Source: Stachybotrys elegans (lineage: Eukaryota; Ascomycota; Sordariomycetes; Hypocreales; Stachybotryaceae). Taken from it: 64,000 bases of DNA. Position numbers and translations under genes: made by a program. The DNA lies in the NCBI GenBank assembly GCA_020746835.1, contig JAGPNK010000008.1, forward strand, positions 868,001-932,000, given 5' to 3'. Of the stretch, positions 1-12,066 are shown in pieces; position 1 is the stretch's first letter, and each line of letters starts with the position of its first letter. Below the pieces are notes generated by a model. That model had not been told where the DNA came from. It worked only from the letters and a program-made list of their open reading frames with translations, and ran no database searches.

Positions 1-172
1 CTTCCAAAACATCTCCCGGATTTGCAGGATAGAAGTTCTCCGGGTTGAAATTGGGAATCCTCTCCTCATCGATAGGGACGTCGGGTGGAAGAATCTCAGG
101 GGCCTTGGCTTGTTGTGACGTGGAGGACTTAACTCCGCTCAGGATGGAAAACTTGCGCGATTGGAACGGCAT
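1..172 (-). CDS. SRPK-like protein kinase, N-terminal fragment (runs off left edge)
   Basis: An ATG at 170-172 on the minus strand opens 57 uninterrupted codons to the window edge, so only the N-terminus is present. The end of the fragment reads PNFNPENFYPANPGDVLE after an acidic DEERI stretch. This matches the short leader that precedes the kinase fold in fungal SRPK-family Ser/Thr kinases, where a Tyr-Pro-x-x-x-Gly-(D/E)-V segment leads directly into the glycine-rich loop. No catalytic motif lies inside the window, so the family call rests on this leader alone. The preceding residues (about 30) are polar and look like a targeting or disordered segment. The gene points the same way as the homocitrate synthase gene upstream of it. 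Confidence 0.6.
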   Translation of the reverse strand, partial: MPFQSRKFSILSGVKSSTSQQAKAPEILPPDVPIDEERIPNFNPENFYPANPGDVLE

Positions 173-1132
173 TTCAAAAAATGATGCGCGTGGCCTGCCG
201 AAGTCATTCGAGAGCTGTACCGACTGGAAAAAGGTCCGAGTATGGCGGAGCGAGCCCTGGCTTTATGCCCAGCTGTGATCATGATGGATGATGGGCTGAC
301 TGGCTTGGGAGAAAGAGAAGCTGATGGGAAAATAAACCACATGTGGGACTAGGCGCGTATAGGATGCATACTATTGGTCTGAAGCTGCATTAGGCGGTGG
401 GATGGTAAACACTGGCAGCGAGGAGAGTGGTCCGACGAGCATGGCAAATGGGTTGCGTACTATAATGGACAATGGTATGCATGGGAGTGATGATGATGCT
501 ATGGTCGGATATTTAGAGACTCCTAATTCTTGTCATCTAAACTGCCATAGAATATTAGGATGCGGTGTGTAGTGAGACTTGATGCATATACGTGCCATTC
601 ATCAACCTATCTTCGACCTTCACGTGGTTTTTTTTTCGAGGCTGGCAGTAGGTGCTAGGCTGTACCTATCGAAAAGCCGAACGGAAACCATCAAGGCAGC
701 GCGGGTGAGAAATGACGAGGGAATGGTGGTAAGTCCAATGCTGGAATAAAACAGGGACAGGCGGTGAACGGGACACCACATAAGGCAGGTTAAGGCGGGA
801 TGATCTTCGTGGAGGCAAATGACGAGCTGCCGCACGCCCCTCGACAAGGTATCCTATACAAGCTCGAGATGCCTATGCCTGACTTCTGGTAGGTAGAAGT
901 CTGAGCTGAATTTTGGGCTTGCATGTTGGGTGTTGGTCAGTGCCAGGTCTGTGGCATATCTGCGAGAGAATAGCTTGAACCAATCCAGAAACAGGTTCTT
1001 TTTTAACAATGCGATTTGATCATGTTGATGTTTATGAAGAAGGAAATTGCGAGTCCGAGACACTGTCCCCCTCTCTTTTTTTGATCCCCAAAGCGCCTGA
1101 ATATCCACTGGATAGTGCAGCCTCAACCTCGT
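173..1132. other. intergenic, no gene seen
   Basis: About 960 bases between the kinase start and the end of the homocitrate synthase gene. The open frames here are short, lack ATG or recognisable motifs, and were not accepted. It should hold the kinase promoter and the homocitrate synthase 3' UTR. Confidence 0.5.
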
Positions 1133-3514
<2,382 letters not shown>

Positions 3515-5042
3515 ATTGGTCGCTCGCTTGGTTCCAAATCACTCCAGAGACGAATTGAAGGCACTAGGGCGCTGAGTGAGGCAGCAGTGGAAGATTTGCC
3601 GGTGGAAAATGTCAAGAATAATTTTCACGAGATGCCCCCGATCCGGAAGTGGTTGAATCGTGAATCAATAGTGGTGGGAGTGGTGGGGTAGTGGTTAGTC
3701 AGCGCATTGTAACCTGGGGCCTACTTCCCCCACCACCTGTAATGGGGAAATCGTAAGCTGCAACCCCCAAGAGGGACAGAAAAACAGGGACTGCAAATAA
3801 TATTAGCACCATAACCACGTCAAGAGATAAAGAAATAAAAAAGACTTTATAGTAGAAAAATACTGTAGAATTTAGGAAACAGAATTCGATTTTAAATTCG
3901 AGCAGAAATGCAGCTGTAGTGCTGCGTAGAAGATGTAGTGATGCTCAACGTTGTATGGGCCTAGAGTTTACGGTCCCTGTTTTTTTTTTGTCCCCTCTTG
4001 AACCCCTCTAATAATGACGCTCCGAGCGCCAGGGTTCTCCGGGATCGGTAACGAATGTGCTGCGTCATTGGGCGGGGACACTAACCTTGATTCGTCGTTG
4101 AGGCGCATCATCATTGGATACACGATGATGCAAGTAAAATGTGGCGATGACTTCAGCTTGGTTATGCATCCGCGCTTGGTCGCGCTTTATAGGAAGCCTA
4201 CTATATCTTAATAATTAGTAGCTCCTAAGTGTACCAACATCTCCCACGTTAAAAACAGGGACATGATATATATTGAACGGCGGAAAATGCAACAGATGAA
4301 ATGCTCATGGGTTGCCGGGCTTCGCTGGCAAAGACGGAATTGTAGATAGCTTCTAGGATTCTAAAAACAAAGTACAGACAGTGCGAGTCACTCGGCTGCA
4401 GGAAGAGACAATGAAGCATGACTACAATGGCCGAATTTATAAATGGATAACTAGATCGTTTGTGTCTAACACTTCCCTTCCTGTCCAATCCAAGCCCAGA
4501 CCCAACATATTTGACAACAGTCTTCTCGCCAAAGGATGCTCGGAAATTCAAATACAACAGTAACCATTCAACCCAAAACACGGTGTCAAATGCCTGATCA
4601 TGACCAAGAGCCAGAGAGCTGTAGGTGAAAAGTAGGACGGATCCTCAAACCTATTTTGCTATTTTCGGAATAAGTGCAGCTTATTTGCCAGTGGAACGAC
4701 TATGAAGATAATGTTCCCAGGCGACGGCCATCAAGGTCTCCTGAATCCCTGGCCAGCGCGTGGCATTTAAGAGGATTAAAATTGAAAATGAAAAAGAGCG
4801 AAAAGTACATCATGGCAGAACCCGGCCGCTATCGAGATAGCAACATAACCAATTGCTTAACCGACACTATTCTATGTTTCCTTGGGTTCTAAGTGATTCT
4901 CCCACGCCCCCACCAGACCAATTGTATGACAAATAAACATTTCTCGTCCGTTCATTCAAGAGACGATTTCATAACTCCATCCGCGTTGGAAAACACAACG
5001 AGACGGTTCCAGGCAGCTTAGCCATGTCGACGTATGCCGGCA
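3515..5042. other. intergenic, AT-rich, no gene supported
   Basis: This stretch holds the promoter of the homocitrate synthase gene and the 3' flank of the Cys-rich gene. Bases 3780-3920 and 4770-4990 are clearly AT-rich and could be a decayed repeat. A 110-codon minus frame (4249-4581) has no recognisable motif and was not accepted. I cannot calculate a repeat-induced point mutation index by eye. Confidence 0.4.
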
Positions 5043-6036
5043 TCATCGGTAAGAAGAGAGCTCTGCCGGCCCCGAGTAGCCGCTACTCGCATCTAGTTCT
5101 TGCCGCTGGAACTGGTACTGGGGATATGCCGGCTTGGCCGTTTCGTATTGCGCCGGCCACGCGCCCATCGTGCCGGGTCCGTACATGCTCTGTGAGTTCA
5201 CCACAGGTGCTTGAGCTTGTTGGAGGAGCTTTTTGTTCTTGTTGTTCCTCCATAGTAGGTAGACAACGGCAGCGATCAAGATTACGCCAACTCCAGCACC
5301 GACACCAATGCCTGCCATGGCTCCAGTCGAAAGTCCTGACGACTCGCTAGATGCTGCAAACGCTGGCGGCGCAGGGGGAGAGGACTGGGTGCTCTGTGGG
5401 TTGTTGATCTCGATGGACGTGGGCGATGTGCTTCTGTCGATCGATGTGGTCGTGGCTAATGTCGTCTCGGTCGTCGATTCAGTTGTCGAAGCAATAGTTG
5501 CCGACGTGGTGCGCGACTCCTCGAATTTGGTGCCAATAACGGCGAACTGAGTCGCATCGGAATCCCAGGTAGCCCATAGATCTGGTCGAGGAGGTTGCAC
5601 CTCGAACCGACCGACGCCACTCTGACAACAGTTGATGGTGTGATCGCAGCAGTATGAAGTGTCGCGGTCGGTGATGTTGGAGCAGGATATCAGATCAGTT
5701 CCTCCGAGGGAAGCGCCTGGGTGAGATGAACATTAGTTGGTCTGCATGACCCTTTCCCAGAAGAGGCGGCTCACCTAGGCAGAACATTGGGCATTCGGGA
5801 GAGGCCTAGTTCTGATCCGTGCAAGGCCCGCGGATCACGTTGCCATTGGCGCTCTGGCACAGCTTGTTGGATATACATCTCGAGCCGAAGCCAGTTCCGC
5901 AGCAGACGCTCTGCTCTGCCTCGGGGTCACAAGGCGCATCATCCGACTCATCTCCGTTGGGAAAGTAACATTGACTCTGCGCGCCAGCGAGCTGAAGTAT
6001 AACAAGCAAAAGAAAGTAAATGTAACCCTTCATCAT
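5043..6036 (-). pseudogene. Cys-rich secreted/single-pass membrane protein, interrupted by an in-frame TAG
   Basis: Read from ATG 6034-6036, the product begins MMKGYIYFLLLVILQLAGAQ, a clear signal peptide, followed by a Cys-rich ectodomain (CYFPNGDE, VCCGTGFGSRC). At 5806-5808 the frame meets TAG (…PCTDQN-stop), yet the same frame continues for 11 codons as ASPECPMFCLG to a good GTGAGC donor. After an intron of about 60 nt the frame resumes as ASLGGTDLISC, CCDHTINCC and then a Ser/Thr-rich stalk. A membrane segment follows (AMAGIGVGAGVGVILIAAVV) with a basic NNKNKK anchor and a cytoplasmic tail ending at 5043. The domain order resembles fungal cell-wall-associated membrane proteins of unknown function. 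The uninterrupted coding character on both sides suggests a recent nonsense change, a sequencing error, or readthrough. A Trp codon (TGG) at this position is my inference. Confidence 0.65.
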
Positions 6037-6798
6037 GGATGTCAAGTATATCGAGATGGGCAGCCTAATATGCAGGTGTTTCCTGGCTGTGCAACAAGAT
6101 CCATAGACGATGTATTACCGAAAAGGGGCTTGTCTACGACACAAAAGAAAGAGAGACAAGAGAAAAAGATTTACTACATGAGCTTCATATGGATGGCAGA
6201 ATTGCACTGCTCCTCCTCATTTCCCACCCACTGTTGTTGCTTCTTTGTTAGTTAACGGATTGGGACAAAATGCGCCTATCTTGTGGGACGGGGTTCTAAG
6301 AGCCCCAGTCGGCAGATGGCGCGTGATGATTGGGTCGAGGTGTCGAGCCGCTACCTAATACGGTGGATGCAAGCCTTGGTGGCTTCGTACAGGGATCACC
6401 CTCCTACGGCTGTCGCTATGAAACTGCCGTTCGCGCCTGTCTCGCGCCCAATGCTTCTGTAGGCGCCCGTGCTTACTTGTAGTGGTTAAAGGGTACCTCT
6501 TCAGGTGTTTCCACTGTGGCTTAGTAGTAGACGAGCACTTCATGTACCGAAAATATAATGGCTACTTTAAGTCTCATTGGCTCCAAGTAAGCGCCTTGCC
6601 CCGTTGATGGCCGGAAGGGACTCTGGCCCATATTATACATTCCCTTCCGTCATTTTTGACCTTGGCTCAAAGCAGAACAAACAGAACCAACAGTCGCCGC
6701 GTGTGCGCTCACCTCCCTCGACGGACGCTATTTAGATTTCTTGTCGTCTCCATCATGCCTGGGCGATGCAGTGGCCTCCCTCGCAACTCTCTTCACAA
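6037..6798. other. intergenic between divergent genes, no gene seen
   Basis: A stretch of 762 bases between the starts of the Cys-rich gene (minus) and the GT32 gene (plus), so it should contain both promoters. Short frames here lack support. Confidence 0.5.
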
Positions 6799-7815
6799 TG
6801 CTGTCGATGCCTTTGCCGAGGAAATATGGGTACGCTATCTTGGCGGCCAGCACCACCATCTTCCTGCTAGTAGCTGGACCCCCATCGTACCGCCATTTCT
6901 CTGAGCGCGAGTTGACCTACCTCTGCCTGCCATGGCCCTCGATGTCGCGAAGCTAACCCACACACAGCACGACTGCTCCAGCAACAACCACCGCCGCACG
7001 ACGAGCCGACAATCGATCTCGCCTCTACCTCGTTTCCAACCAAGATCTGGCAGAGCTGGAAGGATGACTCCGAGGACCCGACCGAGCGCACCGTCGGCTT
7101 CCCACACCAGTGGCGCGTCGCCAACCCCGACTGGCGCTACGAGCGCATCACCGACGGCAACTTGGACGCTTACGTCGACGCCAACTTTCAGCATCCCATA
7201 TCCTCTGTATTCACCAACTTGACGGACCCCATATTGAAAGCCGACTTCCTGCGATACCTTATCCTCCTGCACGAAGGCGGCGTCTGGGCCGACATCGACA
7301 TTTACCCCCACCAGCCCGTCTCTGCGTGGATCCCTGAGCCATACCGCAGCGATAACTCGGTCAATCTTCTCATCGGCATAGAGAATGACCACCACAAGAG
7401 GCCAATCTGGCCGGGCTCACCCTACTCCGTCCAGCTGGCGCAGTACGTAGTCTTCGCCAAGCCGAACCATCCGGCCATCAAAACGCTGGTCGACCAAGTC
7501 ACGACGGCCCTCCAGGTGCTCTCCGAGACCAAGACGACCACCGACACCATCACCTTTGAAGATGTCATGGGGACTACCGGCCCCTTTGCCTTCACCAAGG
7601 TCATGATGGATTACTTCCAAGAGCAGACGGGCGTGGAGCATACTGGCGATGAGCTGGATCGTCTGAAAGAACCCCGCTTGATTGGCGACGTGCTCGTTCT
7701 TCCCAAGGACAGTTTCGGATGGCTGCCGCAGGAACATACGCTCGAAAAGGGAGACCCGATGATTCTAGTAGAGCATCTGTTTATCGGATCCTGGCGAGAG
7801 GGACATCCCGGATAA
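6799..7815 (+). CDS. GT32-family glycosyltransferase (Och1-like)
   Basis: Probable type II Golgi glycosyltransferase that transfers a sugar from a nucleotide donor to a glycan. The catalytic part is clear from about 7039: TKIWQSWK opens the domain, then ILKADFLRYLILLHEGGVWA and the DxD metal/donor-binding motif DID at GGVWADIDIYPHQPV, and the frame ends EGHPG-TAA at 7813-7815. An upstream ATG at 6799 gives a basic start and a hydrophobic anchor (AILAASTTIFLLVAG), as expected. The link between them is unresolved: the acceptor CACACACAG near 6966 needs a donor in a phase that no GT in exon 1 supplies, though a GC donor near 6908 would fit. The paralogue at 23115 shares the domain order. Alternatives for the 5' end are another start or an unseen small exon. 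Confidence 0.75.
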
Positions 7816-9345
7816 AGGAGGTCCGTGTGTATCATCGAAAAGAGATTTGGAATATCTTTTATAGACTCAACGGGGCCCTTGGCCGAGCGTTCATGTATGT
7901 GTATATATAATTGGGTTATCTAATACCACATGATTCTTCAATAACCACCAGCCTGGCACAATACTTTCGTTGGCACATATTGGATATCATCGCGCAACAA
8001 CAATCGAATTTTCTAACCAATTGTTATCTATTGATCTGATATCGTCTTTATCGTCAGAGGGGGCCTCCTCGAAGTCACTGGTCTATATCCCATTGGGGCA
8101 CACGAACGGGAAATCCCACATCATCGCGCAACAATCAGCAACTACAGGTTGGCCCCTGACCAACAGACACCTTGAAGAGACTGACATCCAACTGCACACT
8201 CTTTCATAGGCCCAAATATTTCCACATATGCCTGGTCCATGTTATCTGGCCTTCTTTTCAATTAAAAAAAAGTAGATCCAAGCCAAGTTGTACCTGTACC
8301 ACAGCCAATCGCTGTAGTGAGCTGCCACGATGAAATTATAACCCGGAGACCTCATATTCTAGTTGTAATGAAAGCAAAAACCACCTTGCGATCGCCTACT
8401 GGGCTGATGGATATCACGATCCGACCAAGGCCAGGATCATTCAACCCAAGAATGGAGAGTGCAGGTGCATTCACGATTCTAGTGTATCTTACGGACCCTG
8501 ACACTCATCGAGATCATTATGATGCAGATAAGACCGGAACGGTACAAAGACATGGTATCCTTGATACGATTGATGGCGAGTACACTCGGAGGGAAAACCT
8601 CAACTATCGTGAACTGCTCCTAGAGGTCAAATCAAGTCTTCAAATTCCTCTCTAGGTAGTAGGCCAGTATATCTTTCACTATTCAGCCGTTTCCCCTTCA
8701 ACATCTGCTTTAAATAGTGCAACCGCACTGATATATTAGTTTTGGCCGAGAAACCGCACCGCACCTTTTCTGCTGGTCCACCTCAAGTACGTTGAGCCGG
8801 ATGTATAGAAATCAGATCTTAGCAAAAGTTCCTGTAGTGAAACTCTGCGACAAAGAAGAACCAATACATTAAGGCATCGTGCTGACAAAGGGTTGATGAT
8901 ACGCCTTGACTCTGTTAGATAAAGAAAACTCAGCATAGCCTTCTCGCATCCTGTAGGGTTCGTTGTAAGGAATTGTTATCTCCGACGATTATGTTTCAGC
9001 TGATTATAACGTTGTGCAGCAGCCTCAAAGGGGTTACGTTGAAATGTCGGACTTGGTCGATTCAGTGATTATTATTATTAGAACAACCTCTCAGATGCCG
9101 ACTTCATTCGGGACTCCGTAACCTCTGGAACTACCAGAGCATGACCAGAGCATGACCGAAAATATGCAAAGAACCTTCATCCTTTATTTCAAGCAAATCC
9201 TCCCGAACCTTCCAACCAGACTCCAGAACTCCATATTCCATCCTATAGTCGTGCTGTTCTATTAGTCGCGGAGATACCAACGCATCCCCTTTCCACACCG
9301 GGTGCTCGTCGATACCCTGCTTCAAACTAGCCTAACCAGAGCATA
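7816..9345. other. intergenic between convergent genes
   Basis: A stretch of 1.5 kb between the GT32 gene and the phosphoesterase gene, which converge. It includes one small ORF listed separately (8368-8655) and a 15-nt direct repeat (ATCATCGCGCAACAA near 7986 and again near 8120). A 64-codon minus frame at 9131-9325 has no ATG and was not accepted. Confidence 0.4.
8368..8655 (+). CDS. possible small protein of unknown function
   Basis: An ATG at 8368 opens 95 codons ending at TAG 8653-8655. The composition is protein-like, with acidic and basic residues mixed in, for example YLTDPDTHRDHYDADKTG and RRENLNYRELLLEVKSSL. I recognise no domain, signal peptide or membrane segment. The frame stays open back to 8317, but without an ATG. 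It sits alone in the gap between two convergent genes, and the flanking DNA shows no clear promoter. It may be a relic or fragment of a longer gene, or chance. Confidence 0.2.
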   Translation: MKAKTTLRSPTGLMDITIRPRPGSFNPRMESAGAFTILVYLTDPDTHRDHYDADKTGTVQRHGILDTIDGEYTRRENLNYRELLLEVKSSLQIPL

Positions 9346-10797
9346 TTAGTGTCGAATGTCGGGCTTCGGAGTGATTATGGTGTAGTTACAGGTGGGACAG
9401 TATGTGTGGTCGTTGGGTGTAGCCGGGTACCAGTCGTTATTGTAGGAAGAGTTGAGGGAGACTGAGCCGACGACGCCCCCTGTCTCGAGGCGGATGTAAG
9501 TGTCAATCTCCAAGTTCTTTAGCATTTCACGCGTGACGACTACCTCGCGTGCACCGCGCACCCAGGTTCCGTAGCCCCCGTACCCCGAATGTTGGCCGAA
9601 GCACAGGTTGATGCCGTTGCCGGCGACTACCATCCCAGGAGCCGTGCCGCTCCACTTGTAGCACCACGTGGCGCCGTGGTGGTGGCCCGAGAAGAGAGCC
9701 ATGAGACCGGCTGTGGTCGTGATGGCCTTCATGAAAGCCGTGTCTTGTCCGCCATAGCTACAGCCAGCGTCGGTCTGTCCGTCAGGACACCATCCCGCCG
9801 CCTGATGCCCGCTGACAGTATCGTCGTTGATTCCTGGCTGATAGTTGGGATGGATCCCAAGAATTTGTAGTGCGCGCGAGGCTTTGGCGGGAATATGAAC
9901 AAAGGCCAAAGATGGAATGATACTGCCGTGTGTGGTCATGAGCTTGGCGTTGGTCTGCTGGAACCAGTTGACGACACTGACATCCACCCAGTTGGGACGG
10001 CCAACATCTGAGCCATCCGGATTCTTTTCATTAGGGTAGAAGCCACCACGACTGTCAAAGAACCAGAGGATCAGCTCCGGCTTGCATTTGGCAGGATCCA
10101 CGCAGTCGGACGGATAGACAAGATGGTAATAATTGGAAACGCCAGCATCGCGGCCGCTGATCATGCTCTGTGTCATGGAACCGGCGTGACGGGACTCGTG
10201 GGCCAGAATCGCCTCACCGGAAAGGACGTACTGGCTATCGTGGTTGCCGTAGGTCGAAGCGAAGGGAAGCGTGCGAGAAACAACGGGAGCAAGCATCTGG
10301 TCCAGTACGTCGGTGGCATTATGCTCAAAGGCATTTTCGCCCGTGATTAGGTCCCCGTTGAAGACGACAAGATCAGGACGATCAGAATCGAGAACTTTCT
10401 CGATGACCTTGACTGTATTGATGTCTTGCTGCGGGCCCCATGAGTCCCAAGCATCTATTGTCCACGTTAAAAGGAGACCACAGACATTGGCAAAGAGAAA
10501 GGGGGCCTCACTTTCACCAAAGTGAAGGTCGGAGAAGATGGCAATCTGGAAAGACCCATCGTCCTTCATCTTGAGCACGGTATCGAGACTCCCATTGAAA
10601 CGACTTAGTCTGGGGGAAGCATCTTGGCGAGAGAGGCCGACGAGCACAAGCAGCAAGAGCAGAAGCTTGACCATGTTCACAAACATGTCATATATGGTAG
10701 AACCTTGCAAGAGTCGCTCGGGATATCGCCTAGCCCAGGATAACTGCTGAGAGTTAGCCGAGTGGCCAGGATACTTATCCTCTTCTTGATGTGACAT
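9346..10797 (-). CDS. calcineurin-like metallophosphoesterase
   Basis: A binuclear-metal phosphoesterase of the purple acid phosphatase/Dcr2-like group; the substrate is unknown. From ATG 10795-10797 the product has a hydrophobic segment, MFVNMVKLLLLLLVLVGLS, near residue 36. It acts either as a signal anchor or as a signal peptide if the internal ATG near 10690 is used. All metal motifs are present in order: FSDLHFGE (D-x-H), NGDLITGEN (GD), YGNHDS (GNH), HIPAK and GHHHGA (GHxH). An intron at 10455-10511 (GTGAGG..ATAG, 57 nt) interrupts the sequence just after the first motif and splices to NAWDSWGPQ, giving about 464 residues. The intron is a multiple of three without stops, so the unspliced frame also stays open. 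N-glycosylation-type NxS/T sites late in the protein fit a secretory route. Confidence 0.85.
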   Translation of the reverse strand: MSHQEEDKYPGHSANSQQLSWARRYPERLLQGSTIYDMFVNMVKLLLLLLVLVGLSRQDASPRLSRFNGSLDTVLKMKDDGSFQIAIFSDLHFGESEAPFLFANVCGLLLTWTIDAWDSWGPQQDINTVKVIEKVLDSDRPDLVVFNGDLITGENAFEHNATDVLDQMLAPVVSRTLPFASTYGNHDSQYVLSGEAILAHESRHAGSMTQSMISGRDAGVSNYYHLVYPSDCVDPAKCKPELILWFFDSRGGFYPNEKNPDGSDVGRPNWVDVSVVNWFQQTNAKLMTTHGSIIPSLAFVHIPAKASRALQILGIHPNYQPGINDDTVSGHQAAGWCPDGQTDAGCSYGGQDTAFMKAITTTAGLMALFSGHHHGATWCYKWSGTAPGMVVAGNGINLCFGQHSGYGGYGTWVRGAREVVVTREMLKNLEIDTYIRLETGGVVGSVSLNSSYNNDWYPATPNDHTYCPTCNYTIITPKPDIRH

Positions 10798-12066
10798 TGT
10801 TCTGTCTTTTATTGCTCTCCTGTGGGGTAAGGACGGGGGAGGCAAACCAGGCAAATGACTTCCTCACTTGAAGGACAGCAAGAGCAGACGCCCCGTTCAC
10901 TGGAACGTTGTGTAGCAACGAGATAGGAAGGCGCCGCTCGCGAAGTGGGTGTGTGGATGTGCGTGTATGTATGTAGTCTGCCAGTCGCAGGCGCTGTGGT
11001 CGCAACGTGCCTGGCCGTTTGCAAGGGGAGGTAAGGTAGTTCGGCAGAATCCCTGCAGAACCGATCCGCAAGATGGCAGCACGGGGGCCCGTGGGCGAGG
11101 GAGAGTGTGATTGGAGCAGGGGCGAGGACTTGTGATGGCCTCCACGTGCGTCAGGAGGATGTGTGGAGGCGAAGATTGAGGATTGAGGATTGAGGATTGA
11201 GGAATGCAGGTGAGAGGAGAAGAGAGACACGGTGATGCGGAGAGCAAGACAAAAGATAGAGAGAGGCGTAATTGATGAGATGGATGTGCTACGAGGTGGG
11301 CATTTGATGAATCAACCCGCCGGCCAACTGCCAGCAGTTGCCAGCCTGAAGCTCAGCGATGTTCTCGCAAGCTGTGGAGGAGATGAAAGGCGGCAGCCCT
11401 CCTCCAGGAGTAGTGGGGTGTCGGCGATGGAGAAGCGGTCGACCTGGGCAGTTCATGATGTCCAGTGCAGGATTTCCACCATTTCGGCCGAACGGGACGA
11501 TGCCAAGGACAAAGATGAGCACGTTCTGCTTCTACTACTATGGATTTGTTGCTTCGAATTGGGTCAATCGGCTGCCAGAATGGGCCTTCCGTTCTGGGCG
11601 TAGCCGGACGGGGAACCATAAAACACGTCGATGCCCACCCGGCCTGCTTGCAATCAACCACACGCTCCCCCTCCTCAACCTCCTCTCTTGAAGAATCCCC
11701 CCTCCCATGCGACAGGAGGCCTAGGAGGTGTGGTGGACGCATGGCCATTCGGAATAGCGCCATGTGACTCATCGACTGCAGCTGAAACCTTAGGTCACGG
11801 GCATATGATGTGGCATGGTCGGCGAAATATGACAGACAACTCCGAGTCAGCATTACTGGGCTCTTTATTCGGCGACGTCAGTTTGACCGTCGTGGACTAT
11901 TCGGTAATAATGCAGCAAACTCTATGACAGGTTGTTTTGTCCGCCCAACTCCGAAACAGCAATCAAGGCTTATCAAACTGGCTGGCAAGATTCATCACGT
12001 CAGATGCAAAAATTCCCCTTTTATCGTTACCATCTCCGCTTGCATGTCTGTCGGTCTAACTTCCAC
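10798..12066. other. intergenic between tandem minus-strand genes, with a heptamer repeat
   Basis: Contains the phosphoesterase promoter and the 3' flank of the TPR gene. Several frames of about 75-165 codons overlap here on both strands but none has a recognisable motif. One short tandem repeat is listed separately. Confidence 0.4.
11174..11201. repeat. tandem repeat, GATTGAG x4
   Basis: Four perfect copies of the 7-nt unit GATTGAG, about 380 bases upstream of the phosphoesterase start. Probably a replication-slippage repeat; no function can be read from it. Confidence 0.85.

Noticed and set aside
4249..4581. 110-codon minus frame in an AT-rich intergenic stretch
   Set aside because: No recognisable motif, no supporting start or splice context.
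9131..9325. 64-codon protein-like minus frame just past the phosphoesterase stop
   Set aside because: No ATG and lies in the 3' flank; could be a relic but is unsupported.
11353..11853. 166-codon minus frame upstream of the phosphoesterase
   Set aside because: Low-complexity residues, competing frames on both strands, no domain.
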